DNA of 64,000 nt from Gnetum montanum. Lineage: Eukaryota; Streptophyta; Gnetopsida; Gnetales; Gnetaceae. Positions 11,275 to 24,279 of this stretch are shown here, piece by piece. The translations under genes were made by a program, and so were the position numbers. The stretch is taken from NCBI GenBank assembly GCA_015680685.1, contig MNCI01011140.1, positions 1,031,704-1,095,703 of the forward strand. The letters are read 5' to 3'. The notes below the pieces were generated by a model, which searched no databases, was not told the DNA's origin, and saw only the letters and a program-made list of their open reading frames with translations. Positions within the stretch are counted from its first letter, which is position 1. Every line of letters begins with the position of its first letter.

Positions 11275-13250
11275 ATGTCTATTTCACAAAGAAGCAATAA
11301 TGCATCATATGGAGAGAACATTCATTGGAGAACTAATGAGATATATATTGAAGACAATTGGAGTGACCAACCTTATGTGGGGGTTTCATATGTTCATGAT
11401 CACCCTAACTACACTCAAGGACTACATTCACCTAAGGAAAATAATCCTTGAGGAGATGAAGTAATTCCTAGAACAGGGGAGGCCTCAATGCCTATGACCT
11501 TCTCAAAACCTAGAAAAGATAAATCAAGGGACCATGGGGAACACTATAGAAGCCATGGCAACTCTCCCAATTCCTCATCTTCCTCCTCCTCTTCAACATT
11601 TAGTTTTGATGAAGATGAACATAGGTATAGAGATAGAGCTCTACTATGGGGTTGAAATAAAAATAGAAATTGAGACCAAGGGCAAAATCAAAGACATAAA
11701 AATGAGCATAGACAAAATCATCACAACCAAATAAATAGAAATTCAAATTTTTACCACAACATGTTTGATGATGGTGAATCCATGTTGGGCACTAAGAGCA
11801 TGATGCAAATCACAAAGGTAGTCAAAATACCCCACAGGCATCACAAGGAAAGTCGCATCAAAAGGCTTGATGTGAATAACATCCCTAAATTTATAGGAGG
11901 CTATGATTCTAATCCATAACATCATTTGCAAGCTTTTCATGATGCCTACATCTTACAAAACATTGAAAGTGGATGGCAAAAGCTTAAGCTCTTTCCTAGG
12001 ATACTAATAGACAAAGTTGAAGTGTGGTATAAATCATTGAAACCAAATTCAATCCATCGATGGTTCATAATGCTGAAACTCTTCAATGAGAAATACTAAA
12101 CCTATGCAAGGATGTCCAACCTAAGGAAATGAATCCAAGGATGGAAAAAAGAACAACATGAACCCTTGGATATGGCCCTAGATAGATACTATTCTCTACT
12201 AAATAAATGTCCAAGCCATGGTTCCTCTCAAGAAGAGCAACTTTTCCACATCATAAATGGACTTCATAGTGAAATGAGAGAGACTCTTAGGATGTATGCT
12301 TAAATTCAATTATATGAACTAGGAACCCATCAAATCCAAAGGCGAATCAAGTGTGTGGCAAAAGAATAAGAAGAGCTATGTAAATGGGAGAATGTTGAGA
12401 AATATCACTAGGACCCAACTCTTTAAAAGAAGAGCGTTCATATCTGTGATAAGGAAAAAGATGCAACTCTCAATGAGATGATTTCACAAAAAACCTTTCC
12501 AATGCAACAATCTATTGCTGTACTTCAAGCAAGGCTAGATAAGATGTCAAAATGGAAAAAAAAAAGAAAGTTACAACTTGTGTAGAAACCATAAAGGAGA
12601 GAGTAGCATAGAACAAATCAAGGGATCACAAAAAAACGAGGAAAAGGGACTAAGAAATAGGTAAGAACACTGTTCAACAAAAAGGAAAAATGGTTGTAGA
12701 AGAAGAGGCTATAGACTCAACCACCGAAGAAGATCATGGATGTGACATCTACATATATGACCATCGGAAGGGCTATTTCCCAATCATGTTACATCTACAT
12801 GAGTATTGGGCTTTTGCATTAAATCCCAAGTTTGTACAAAAGCAAATGCCTAGGAAATTATCTTTTTCATAAGGTAATTATAAACAGTCCTACAACCAAC
12901 CATACCATCCTAGTGGGACCTCTTACCAGCCTTAACACTATAATCCAACATAGTGGTAAAACCCACAATCATGGGAGAGCCCAACATCAAATCAACACCA
13001 CCCTTACTATCCACTGCATCCATATGGATATTACATTCAACAACCTATTTCCCTGACTAGTTCCACTTCCTCGACCTCAAATCACTACTACCACTCTCCT
13101 GAATATCATCATCCCATAACATCTTCTATGATGTCACCACCTCACACCTCTCATCCTTCATCATATCCTCAGTATTCTCATACTTTCCTCTACCATATGT
13201 CATCACTAGCAACATAGGAAGGTTCAGCACCATGACATCAACAAGAGAAT
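11275..13250 (+). pseudogene. Gag polyprotein relic of E1
   Basis: Starts at ATG 11275 (MSISQRSNN...), about 125 bp after the LTR as in the relatives. An N-terminal region leads to a serine run and an Arg/Asn-rich stretch (to about 11750). Next is the gag core (about 11850-12330) with 'RIKRLDVNNIPKF', 'HLQAFHDAYILQNIES' and 'LDMALDRYYSLLNKCPSHG'. A lysine-rich region (about 12540-12640) and a 'CDIYIYDH' segment (about 12740) follow, then a proline/histidine/serine-rich tail ending near 13220. In-frame stops (first TGA at about 11449) and frame changes disable it. The core matches element A residue by residue over long blocks (25350-25553) and element B near 35000-35350. Structural capsid role by family. 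No typical CCHC knuckle remains. Confidence 0.8.
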
Positions 13251-16203
13251 GCCACTTGTGCTAGGAACATACATAGAAATGATAACACCAATAGATCTCC
13301 ACCACAATTTTGAAAACGTCCCTTATTTAGGATAGTTCCCACGCATAAGCACAACACTTGTGGACCTACTAACTTGTCCAAACTAGCACAATGCCAATCA
13401 AGTGCAACACCCTTCCTTTCATGACCAATGTCTTCCAATCATACGTAAAGGCCAACATTCATTATTACTCCAACACCTAATAGAAGTAATGAATCTAGCA
13501 CTATGCAAAGACAAAAAACTCCATGCATCACTACTAATAGTAAAGAGTGCAATTGCAGGCTAGAAATTCAAAATATTAAGACAGCCCACAACCAAGTTCA
13601 AGAGCAAGCGTGTGAGCAAAAACCAATCTATGTAGTAGCCACTATACCAAAAGACATCCAATGGCTTGAAAATGAGAATATATATTGTTTCAAAGATGCA
13701 TGGAAGTAATTAATCTACTTATTAGTTCTAGAATTAAGAAAATGGACCAAACAAAGGACTTAGACACAAATATCTTACACTTTGATTATACACCAAAAGA
13801 GGATATTAAACAAGGAGACCCGGGAATTAAAATAGAAAATCAAGAAGAAGAAGAAAACACATTTGGATCCCCCAAAATGGAAATACCTTCTGAATGCTCC
13901 AAACGAGACTATCACCAATGTTAGATGTGCTACCACACGATTAATTAAATTAGTAATGGTGATAAATGGGAAATCGATGGTGTATAACTAGGGGATTTTG
14001 CAGTTTATCTCCTAAGTGTGCAACCATAAGATTAGTCATGGGGGAGATGCTCCATCCTGGTTCAAGAACTAATAAGTATTTTTTAGTTTTTTTTGTTTTA
14101 CAATTTTTTATCATTTTTCTATTTTCTCCAAAATTTTTTGATTCTTCATATATTTTCCATTTCTTAATATTTTTATTTTCTTTATATTTTTCTCTTTTCT
14201 TGAGTCATTATCTTTATGTTTTATGAATGTATTTTATGTTTTTTGTTAATAATATTACCAAGTCATGATGTAGAAGTCAACACTATGTGTTGTGTTTTTG
14301 TTCTATGTTATCAAGATGATTGGGTAAGTAATTGTGTAAAGCAGTGAGACCACCTCATCCATCCCTCCAATTCTTTAAAAAAAAGGTCTTTTTCACATAA
14401 ACAATTTGGTTCTTCTTTCATGAAACTAAAATTAATTAATGATCATTGTACCTTAAAGAAAGAGGAAACAACCAAGTGGAAATGGTAAGGGTGTGACCTC
14501 AAGGGGACTTGTTGGGTTCTCTTCTTAACTTCCTTTGTGTGGTTTATGACTCCTTGAGGAATGTATCATCTCTCCTTCGTCAACCAATAAATAGGAAGCT
14601 ATGTCTTTGCATGGTGTGGTTCCCATTTCAAAAAAAAATTAATCCAAAAAAATGAAAAAAAATCAATCAAAAAAGGAAGAAAAAGAAAATAATAATAATA
14701 ATAATGGGAATTCAAAGCACATCCCTTCGACACAATAATGAGCTAGAAGTGCTAGTTACAAGGCTAGAAAGACATGTTAACCATGCCTAAAGGCACCCCT
14801 CTAACTAAGGCCCTTCCTTTCTTTTTCTCTTTTTGGAGTGATGATTGTTCTTTAAAGTGGTTGTGGACTCATGATGCTCAGCAAGAAGAAACACATCAAT
14901 GCAAGGTCATGGTTCATGGTATGGACTTAGTCTAAACTTGGATAGATAGGTATGTTGATCATTTTAATCACATTTTTCACAACAACCTATTATGGACATG
15001 GTCAAGTACCTTACATCCTGATCTCTACAATCCCTTCTCATCCCATTATTCACCTTACTATTGCATGCAATTATGATCCTTTTGGTTTTGTGTAGTATAG
15101 TGCAACATCCCAACCATGACAGTTGTATGTTTTTTGGAATAAAGGCATGATCTACATTTAACTTCTCAAGTGCCCATGGACATCTAAAAAAGTGGTTATG
15201 TAAGGGCATTATGGTAGAATCTTGCTTTGGGAAGGACCCACTTGCATAACTTTTGTTGATCATGGCTTTGAACTAACCTTTACATTGTCCAGAACATCAA
15301 TGACAGTTTCTCTAAATTTATGCATAATTTTGGGACTACTTATCATCACTTTCAATTATCTTTTTACCTTTTCCTCCTTTTCTATTAAAATATCCTTCAA
15401 TTTTAATATTTCTTGTTCATCTTCTGAATCAGACCTTTAGTTTCAATTGTTTGAAAACTTGTGTGCTTTCAGAGTTACACTTATTAGTCATGGAGGCTAG
15501 GGATGTCCACTTTGAAATTTTTCTAACATCCTATTTTTGAACATCATGGTAACTAATAGTAATTAATCAAAATAATGTGAATAGCTTGATGATTTTAGTT
15601 ACCTCAAAGCCTTAGGCATAGTACGTCATCATCACCTTGTGCTTAAATGAAAACTAAGGGATCCAAAAAGGGTTACTTATTAAGGAAATCTTACCAAAAC
15701 TAATGTTGATCCTTTGGTGACTACAAGTGATGTTAAAAAAATGCCTAAGAAAGAAGGTCTTTTACCAGGCACGAAAATAAAGCTAAGAGGGGGACAAAAA
15801 AGGATATGCGCATGGACAAATTGTAATACATATAAGATAGCAACTCAAGCATCACATGTTTGCTAGATCCATGGGATGATGAGAAGAAATTTTAGTTCAT
15901 TCATTTAGAATGTTCTACATAACCAGAGAAGCATCAACATAACAATCAAGGTTGGAAGTTTGCCACCACTAATGGTAAAAGAAGAATCATCTTCAGTAGA
16001 TTTTTGAAGACCTCTGTAAATTTTGTAAACTTCAGTGTTTGTCTAGTCTTTTTGTCACTCTATCATTTTGTATGCATCTAGTAGAATAAAATTTTTTAAT
16101 GTGGCACTCAGTTTTGTTATGTTAGTTTGTTATGTCAAGTGTTAGTCAATAATCTCATACCTTCCAAATTTTGTAAAGGAACTTGAGGACGAGTTTTCAT
16201 TCA
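13251..16203 (+). other. E1 internal region without recognisable pol
   Basis: Short open frames up to about 99 codons on either strand (for example 14964-15263 minus) match nothing I recognise. The box at about 14030-14055 is shared with A (near 23950) and B (near 30150). An AT-rich run with an 'aataataat' microsatellite lies at 14640-14705. The stretch just before 16204 ('ttgaggacgagttttcattc') resembles the region found before the polypurine tract of many plant gypsy elements. Confidence 0.6.
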
Positions 16204-16215
16204 GTTGTGGGGCTA
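16204..16215 (+). other. E1 polypurine tract
   Basis: 'gttgtggggcta' ends exactly at the TG that opens the right LTR, the expected position of the plus-strand primer. Confidence 0.6.
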
Positions 16216-17127
16216 TGATGAAGCATCAAAGTGTCACGTCAATGGACCCCCATTAACATGGCCGCATGGACGGGTCCTCATTGACGTAGCCTTGTTAACA
16301 TGGTGTTCCTTGTCAATGTAGTGTTTGTTGTGTTTATGAGGCCATGTCAACACAACTCCACAATAAATCCTATAAATACACATTCTCCCATCATGTATTA
16401 ACATTCTTTAGTTAATATAGTAGCAAAACGCTTGTAGTTTTATTCCGTAGTCTTAGAAAATAGTCAATAAGTGCCCACAGTGTGGATCTAAGTTAGTTGT
16501 ATGACATCTTATTCAAGTGGCAATGTACCTAGACACATTTCATTAATTTAAATAAGATTGAGATTAATTCTTATTCATTACATTACTTTGACTTAGATTG
16601 AACTTACTTTTAATGTAATTTATATTCCATGTACTTAGTTAATATTTACATTTCCATATGCATTAATAAATTGGTGGAATGAGCATGACTTGTTTCAAGT
16701 GTAAACACGTATTCTCTTGGTAATCCAAATAGGGTTATTGCTTGGTTCGCCTAGTAGCGTAGCGCTTGGTAATCCCAGTAGTGGATACATGGGTTCAGGA
16801 CATGTAGAAGAAGCTAGGAATGGACACTTATTACTCGTAGCCTAATTTAGACTTTACTTTCCATTGTTAATTAGATTAAATAATTAATTTCTCTATTATT
16901 GTTAGAAGTAGCATAAGGTCACAAAAACATCAAGTATCATATGCCTCACTTTGGACTAAACCATACATGACAAAGCTATCACTAGTCCAAGTGGAAGACA
17001 ATAAACTACAATCAAGGCATAATGATCTAGATGCCACAACTAGTCCTATTCATAGAATTCGATCAGATCATGCGTGAACACTTGTGATTCATATGGTTGG
17101 GTGTAGGGGGTACTTCGTTGCTCATCA
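16216..17127 (+). repeat. E1 right (3') LTR
   Basis: 912 bp, from TGATGAAGC to GCTCATCA, followed by the AAAAC target duplication. Its first half matches the left LTR. Its last 300 bp ('gcctcactttggactaaacc' ... 'gattcatatggttgggtgta') are the reverse complement of the start of element A's LTR (18168 onward). E1 and A therefore share the transcript-terminal half of the LTR but have unrelated upstream halves. Confidence 0.85.
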
Positions 17128-17132
17128 AAAAC

Positions 17133-18162
17133 TAAAAATAAATCTTTTGCAAACGTAAAGGCTAAAATAGGTTGTAGTTTATATGCTAGACTTTGTGCAC
17201 ATCCAAAACACAATTTCAATATAGTCAAAAGTGTAGGTTTGTTGCAAGTAATAAGCTAGGTTTTAGAAAATCCAATACTTGATGAAAAAAAATAATGTTG
17301 GCAAAACTGGTTGCAAGCTATATGCTAGGTTTTACAAAACCTGGTACTTGATAGAAAAATTAAAAAAAAATGACTGAACTTGTTGTAGGCTATACATTGG
17401 GTTTTAGGAAATCCAACACTTTACAAAAAACATTAGCAAATCAAGAAAAACTAAATATAGGCCACATATTGGGCTTAGGAAAAGCCCAACACCAATTTTA
17501 AAATAGAAATTATGCCAAACTAGATTATAGGTGTAGCATTGGTATTGGGAAAACCCAAAATGGATTTGCAGGTTGAAACTAAGCTAAGACAAGTTGCAAG
17601 TATGAAAGCTAAAGCTAACACTAACGGAAAAATTTCTGCAACGGGGTTCTATGAAGTTGAATGGAGGCTCTCCCTCTAGGGCCAAAAACTGTAGTGCCTA
17701 AAAAACTCAGTGTTGGAGATCCAAAAATTTCACCACGGAATAATCTAACCCTAAATCCAACATGCCTCAAAAAGGATCTAGAGCATCTTAAATGGTCTTG
17801 TCGATCACCCATGGACTTAAAGATCTATTACCAATGAGAAAATAAAACAAAAAATGTATGCAAGTGATAGATTTGAGAACAAGAACACAAAAATAAGTAA
17901 TATAATGTATCAAAACAAAGTAAAACTAAAAATTTGTATTAATGCAAAAAAAATAAATGTTTAGGAAATACAGATTAGGTTGTAAAAAACTTGAGAACAT
18001 AGGAATATCTTTGATGCCCAATGTAGGTAGTAGGGTGTATTCTGCTACCAGATCTGCACTTGTTCTTCCCTAATCTACTCTCAAACTTTGCTTGCTATAG
18101 GCCTACTTTGCTCTAGATGCTCTATGCTGGGGGAGAAAATGGTTGCAGACTTATGGAAATGC
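17133..18162. repeat. Repeat X, copy 2, middle part (between E1 and A)
   Basis: Degenerate units of about 80 bp with 'gctatatgctaggttttacaaaacc' occur at 17240-17480. The stretch 17640-17815 matches 1630-1810 of copy 1. It breaks off at 18167, where element A begins, and resumes at 37370. No coding evidence. Confidence 0.6.
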
Positions 18163-18167
18163 ACTGT

Positions 18168-19035
18168 TGATGAGCGATGAGGTACCCCTACATGCAACCG
18201 TATGAATCACAAGCATCCACACATAATCTAGTCAAATTCCATGGATGGAACTAGTTGTGCATCTAAATTGTTATGCTTTGATCATAGTTCACTATCTTGC
18301 CACTTGGACTAATGGTAGCTTTATCATGTATAGTTTAGTCCAAAGTGAGGCATATGATGTTGTCTAATTCTATGCTACTCCTAATGATGATAAAAAGATA
18401 AATTAACTAAGATAATGAAAAAATATGATCTAAACTAGCCTATGTGCAATGAATATCCATCCCCAATCATCTATACATGCCTTGGACTTCATATAACTAC
18501 TGCTAGGATTGCCAAACATATATCACTGGGTTACCAAGTACTTACACTGAAGCACTGATGACTAAGTCGTACTCATTCTGCTTAATAACAGGAATAGTAA
18601 ATAGTAATAAATGGAAACATTAACTAAAGAAAATAGTAAATAACTAAATAATTAAATAACTAAAGCAATAATAAATCTAAGTGAATGTGACAATGATAGA
18701 AGTAATCTTGATCTTTTTTTTTCCAATCATGTAACATGTCCAAGTACATCACACTCAAACAAAAATGTTGCACAATCACAAACATGACACTACGGACATG
18801 CACTAGGAAATAATAGGACTGAAAAACAATCTACGAAGAAGTTAACTAAAAACTAAAACTAGTTTTTCTATATTGTGTCCTAATCATGCACCCAAGTGTT
18901 GTATTTATAGGTTAGCATGGACGAGATGATATTAGATATCTGACATCGCTTCTTGGGCTCTAATATCGAGTATTTGATATTATGGCTCCAATATTAGATA
19001 TCTGATATCGGAGCTGATAGATTTATGACTCATCA
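18168..19035 (-). repeat. Element A 3' LTR
   Basis: 868 bp. Reads TGATGAGCG... on the plus strand and ends ...ACTCATCA. On the minus strand a TATA-like CCTATAAATAC lies at about 18899-18909, immediately downstream of a run of ATATC/GATATC palindromes (18926-19010) that forms the U3 end. The adjacent 'tacctccatgacc' (19036-19048) gives the purine tract GGTCATGGAGGTA on the minus strand. Confidence 0.85.
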
Positions 19036-19199
19036 TACCTCCATGACCAAATGAAAACTCATCCTTAAGTTAAACAAAATGAGTAACCAGTTCTTTACAA
19101 AATATTAGGAAGGTATGGAATTATTGACTGACTTCAACAAAAAACAAAATAATTGACTCTTACATGCTGTAGTGGTGTAGTACAAAAATGGAACACCAT

Positions 19200-21640
19200 A
19201 TTACAAGACAAAAACTAGAGAGCTCATGTAGTGCCCAGAGGTGGTGGCTCCTCTATTGGTTGCTTCTCTTTGTCACCAGGCTTGTGAAATTTCTAGTGAT
19301 TAAGTAATGCCTGCAACTTTTCTTCTTTCATCCCTGGGTCATGTACCATCCAAGTTGCTAAACCAATGTCTACTGGCCCTGGTGCATCCCAAGGGCATGG
19401 CAACTATAGAAACATTTGATTGGCCTTCATGTACCAGGGTGCAAATTGCCATCATTCTTCTTCAAAGGCCCTAGCTTTGTCTCTCAATTTGTGATAATCT
19501 ATCAATCTCTAAGCTAGGTCTAAGGTAACATCCCTCTATCTGTGGTAGGTGGCTTTAACCACCTTCAATTCTAGGTTTTCCACATGGAGCTTTTGCAAAT
19601 CATCTTTTCTATCTGTAAACTCTTTCTCATATAATGCATAAGTGATTACTACCTATTTCTCTAGCTCGTTTTGAGGTCAACCTACTATTAACCTGGCAAG
19701 GTTGGCATATCTGAGGTTATCCAAAACCATATATTCTTTTAAATCTTTGATTTGTAGGCCTTTATTCTTTACTTTTGCTTGCTAGACCAATGCATAGCTA
19801 TCCAAAATTGGTTGCCACTTAGGATTTTGTGCTAACAGGGACCCAATGTGAACTTTAGCCATCTGGATTTCCTTTTCATTAATTTGCTTATACATGCATA
19901 CTTAGTTGTAGAAGTGTTCCTTCAATTTTTCATGCTTCTTGACCTTACTTTGCCATGCAATGATTTCTATTGTAGACTTTTGTGGAATAGCGTAGACCTC
20001 CTCCATTGAGAGGGTTATATTTTCTCTGGCCAATTTATTGATATCTTAGTTAACCCTCATCAATTATTCTCTCAACTAGTGGACACTTTCTTCTAGAATA
20101 TTCTTTTGCTTTTCAACTATGATCAACCTTGAATTTTCAGCAACCAACTACTTGTTTTTCTCTTGTGCAACAGTCAATGCCTTTTTATAAGCCTGGGATT
20201 ATGCATCAGTAGCAGAGGCATTCTAGACCACCTTTTTCTTCTCTTGCTCTATAGCTTTGTTCTGCTCAGTTAGCTTGTCCAACTTCTCCATCCTAAATTT
20301 TTCTGGCTGATCAAATGCAACAAACCAGACATGATCCTATCATTCAGCTCTCAGGGTAGTCGGCTCTTGTTGTAACTTTTTCACTTTTATGTCTGCATGC
20401 TATATACTAACTTTAGCCATAACTAGCTTTCCCTTGGTAGCAATGAGGTCTGACTGTGCTACAATGGCATCACTAGGAATATCAAATAAAGTAGTCATCA
20501 CTTGCCCCATCTACAGCAGTTGATCCAATACATCCTCATGCACCACAAGAGTCATCAAAGTTCCAACTAACATCTATGCATCTTTGGCCCTAGTAAAATC
20601 TACTACAGACACAATAGGCATATTAAACGATTCTTTGATGTGATTTGTAATCCCTTCCGCTATGCCTATCACATCCTGATGCTGCATTACCACAATTGTG
20701 GCACCTTCTCCAATTTCAAGCATCACTTGGAAGGATGTGTCATCTTCAAAGATTTACCTAGACCATTGGGATCTTTCTCCTAATTGTAATGAGATCTCTA
20801 CCCATGTTGGATCGGTTGAAATGATGGACTACATGGCATCATTGATTACTCTAAAGAGATTAGACTCATCTCTGCTTCCCCAACTGATAACTTTAGAAAT
20901 TTTTTGTAAATGGCTCATTAAGGGCTTGTAATCTTGTGGTGGTGGTAGTGGATCTTGTGTTTTTGGGTGCTATTTAGACTCATGTTGTACTTCTACTTTG
21001 GCTCTACTTCCTTTTCCACTTCTTGTAATTCACCAAGATCTTTTCTTGGTGTTGCAAGTTTTAGGAGCTCTGTGAAAAAGGTGTTTTGAACCTTCTTGAG
21101 GATATAATTCATATACCCCAAGATTCCAACATGTTTGCATAACTTTCTAATTAGGAAAGGGAATGGGTGTGTTGGTTTCCCTGCCTTTTTCTCTTTGAAC
21201 CACCTCTGAATTTTGGTGAAGTAGAATTAGGGAAGGTTGATCATGTGTTTGCCCATTAAAATAGCACTTCCCCTAACTATAAATGTTGAGATCCTATTAA
21301 GCTCCTTGGTTGGAAAGAGATGGTATGTACCAGTCTTAAAATGTGTCCTCTCCTCCAAAGTTAGTTTATGATATGTTTTGTCTTCTTTGTTGTATGTCTG
21401 TCTTAGCCAAAACATCCTGGTATTGGGATCAGACCCAGTGGATAGATGGGCTACCTTAGCCCCTTCATTTGGCAAATTAAGAGTTGTTGTAATTGCCTTG
21501 ACTAAGAAAGAGACATTAACTCCATAGATGTTTACAATGGTGTCTTCATGTTTGTTATGCCAAAATTGGTGAGTCTCACCAAGGTACCGCTCATCAATTT
21601 CTGAAAGAATGGACCACAAACATGATCCCTAAAGTTGTGT
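19200..21640 (-). pseudogene. Long broken frame: mobile-domain-like head plus coiled coil
   Basis: An intact piece of 130 codons (21227-21619) reads 'MWSILSEIDERYLGETHQFW', then 'IVNIYGVNVSFLVKAITTTL' and 'HLFPTKELNRISTFIVRGSA'. The pattern of a short beta strand, a [VI]-x-G-x-x-V-x-F box and a leucine-rich helix resembles the 'plant transposon protein' segments found in extra ORFs of plant gypsy elements. Downstream, with about fifteen scattered stops, the same strand stays protein-like for about 600 residues rich in E, K, L and Q in heptad-like runs (about 20370-19540), suggesting coiled coil. I do not recognise a family. It may be an extra ORF of the element owning the LTR at 21751-22624, or captured host sequence. 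Confidence 0.5.
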
Positions 21641-21750
21641 CCAAACTGCTTTTGAAGAAAACTCCATAAATAGTTTGAATTTCATCTCCATGATGACCAT
21701 GGTCAACATGGACTTTTCTCAAATGGCCTCAAGACATTTAGGGGACAATG

Positions 21751-22624
21751 TGAGACATTGTCCCTACACGAGGGCCTATGGTTCTACAACCTCTTCCTGG
21801 ATCAACAGTCCTGTGATAGGAGCCTTTTGATGAATGCTGCATGATTGGGCTTCTTGCTCCTTGTGCCCCACACATTTCCCTCATTAGCCTTGGCCACCTT
21901 ATAGGCACTTGGCTACTTGGTGTGAGGGTTCTCCTTATGCACCTTATTTTGGGGCCATCTATAATCAAGCAAAGGTTGAGTGTTACTAAGTTGTCAATAG
22001 TTACCATTAACAGATGTATACCATACTTTTGATCCTAATTCATTAAGTTCTTAGTTCATATGATTGCAAAGTTACAAAATTTTTCAAGAAAAACCCCAAA
22101 GAGTGTTTATCTTCTTTTACAACCCTTTGTAATCGGTTCCTTTTTCCTTATGTGTGGCTTATTATAATGGTTATGGTCCCTTGGGTGGAAAGATTAATGC
22201 CTCTGACTTTACCACGATTGATTTTTCAATATAACACTTATGGTTTTTAATGGTCTTACCCTTATAATACCCTCTAGGCATTAGCAAATTATCAAAAATT
22301 AGAACAAGTTTCCCATGCAAGCCGCACTTCTCCCCCCCCCCCCTCTCAAATGACTAACTGGAACACTCTAGGTTCAGATAGGTTCAGACAGCACAAAAAT
22401 CAGAGCAATAGAGAGCCTAATATCACAAGTGAAAAATGGGTGCACAAAGCTATGAGTCATGAGAGAAAATTTGAACAACTCCCCTAGATGTAAATGATGA
22501 GAATGAAGTTTGGGCATCATGGGATCATATATATAGGTTTTATGTGACCTAATATTGAGTATCCGACATCGCATCCCTTCCAATATTGAGTACTCGATAT
22601 TGGGGTCCATGAATAAGAAACTCA
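21751..22624 (-). repeat. LTR-like sequence C inside element A
   Basis: 874 bp, close to the 868-877 bp of the A and B LTRs. It begins TGAGACATTG and ends AAACTCA. Near its right end it has a TATA-like 'catatatatagg' (about 22525) followed by ATATTGAG / CGATATTGG palindromes (22551-22603), the same layout as the U3 of A, B and D in minus orientation. However, 'aggggacaatg' directly left of it could be a polypurine tract for a plus-orientation element, so orientation is uncertain. The 5-bp flanks do not match (CAATG and TGGGG), so it is not a clean solo LTR. A C13 homopolymer lies at about 22332. Confidence 0.5.
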
Positions 22625-24250
22625 TGGGGGTACTAAGCATGGGAAATGAAGCTCTATGATGGTTGGAAGGTTTGAGGTTAGGTCCATAGTTCTAGGGTAA
22701 GTGGAAAAATCTGTTTGAGGCACTAGAAGTGTTGGAAGATGGAGTTGTTGATGTGAAAAGCTTTGGAGGAAGCAAGAAAAAGGGCATTGAAATCAAGGTT
22801 ATGGGTGGATCAAGTTACATGAGAAGGGAAACAAAAAAAGGTAAAAATTAAGCACTTGGAAGGTTAAGAATGATGTGGTTGTATTAAATAAGTACAAGTT
22901 ATAAAAAATTACACAAGTGGTCCTCCCTAAAGTAGACTCTAACCTATGATGCCCTTGTGTAACCACACTTAAAAATGTCTATAGGCACTAAAGGGGTTGA
23001 ATGCAACGCATACCGATGCAACAAAACATGCATGTTAAAACCACTAATTTGAGATAATAATTCTATGTTACACAAAACCACAAGTTAGGATCACATAGAC
23101 ATCGAGATGAGATGGACTATAGAAAGGATTGTAGAAATTGGAACATGAGGTATCTTACCATGGGCACAATGAAACCTTGTGTGTTATTAATGGGTAAATA
23201 ATCATGAGTCCTTTTCAAGATTCAAACCAAGTCCAAACCACATTACAGTGAGATCACATCATTTCATCACATCGGTAGACAACCATAACACTATCACAGT
23301 TTCAAGGAGTAACATCACTTGGTGTTTTGTCCAAGGGAGGTGCTTATTTATAGCACACATTTTTTTATGGAAGTGCTAAGAAGCCACCAACCTTCAAGCA
23401 TGGGTACATGTCTTTCTAATGGGACTCACAGAATTTATTTAGTGCCTTTTTATGATACTCTTACTTCCATTTTTCATTAGATTTACAAGGATATAATTAC
23501 AACCTCAGCAACATGATAGAACATACAGAAGTAACTAAAGAGAATCAACAAATCCCTTGATGTCACACCCTTTACATTCTACCTTAGTTCTACACTCTTT
23601 TGCCCTAACACAATGATTATGGATTTATTTTTAGATTGGATATGAAAAAAATCTCATTATGACCAGAGCAGGAACTTCTTATTAATGGAATGAGTGGATG
23701 GATAACATGGTCTTAATGTTAGAATAACTAGTCCCTTATGACTTGACAACATAAAGAAAACCTCACCTCAATGGGCAACATGATCATTTTATTCACAAGC
23801 AAGATTACTAACAAAGAAGATCAAAACAACAAATTGAAAAATTTGAAAGGAATAGGAAAAATTATATCAAAAAATGAGAAAATGAAAAAAAAGTGTAAAA
23901 CAAAAAGATGAAAAATACTTAAGAATCATGAACATTAGAATGGGGGGTAACCCCCATGACTAAATACTTGACTATGACAAGGATTAATAAGTAGATACGT
24001 AGGATCCATGCATGTATAAAATATTGGGAACCATTCATGCCCAAACCCCTGGGTGTCTATTGATGTTGTGGTGGCTAGGTAGACAAATTGTTGGTCACAC
24101 ACTTGAGGTATGAGTGAGATTGTAACAAATGCAGTGTGTTATCATGATAGAAATCGTGACAAATGTCTAGCCCATGATTGCACCCTCGATCATGATATGA
24201 TATGCATGGATTTGTTGGTCTCCCCACACTTGTTGATTCATTACTTATGT
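22625..24250 (-). other. Element A non-coding internal region
   Basis: Sequence near 22910-22965 ('gtggtcctccctaaagtag') matches 28830-28865 in element B, and 'ggtaacccccatgactaa' (23948-23965) matches B near 30150-30165. This is therefore the region downstream of where pol should end. No coding evidence. Confidence 0.55.
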
Positions 24251-24279
24251 TTGGAGTTGGAGTAATGATGGATGATGGC

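Larger units (their letters stand above)
10480..17127 (+). mobile_element. E1: non-autonomous Athila-like LTR retrotransposon (gag only)
   Basis: The ends are two LTRs (10480-11149 and 16216-17127), flanked by a perfect 5-bp target duplication AAAAC at 10475-10479 and 17128-17132. A degenerate primer-binding site follows the left LTR and a purine tract precedes the right one. Inside there is one decayed gag (11275 to about 13250), homologous to the gag of elements A and B, then about 3 kb with no protease, RT, RNase H or integrase signature. A box 'tcatgggggagatg' at about 14036 matches sequence just beyond the integrase of element B (reverse complement at about 30150). This suggests that pol was removed as a block between gag and this box, and that E1 depended on relatives for mobility. 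Confidence 0.85.

Noticed and set aside
14964-15263. 99-codon minus-strand ORF inside E1 as an accessory gene
   Set aside because: No counterpart in elements A or B, no recognised motif, and E1 is otherwise full of stops.
22330-22345. C13 homopolymer as a functional site
   Set aside because: Simple homopolymer, prone to sequencing error; nothing nearby suggests function.
21751-22624. Solo LTR
   Set aside because: The 5-bp flanks differ (CAATG and TGGGG) and the left-hand sequence looks like internal element DNA; kept as an LTR-like unit of uncertain orientation.
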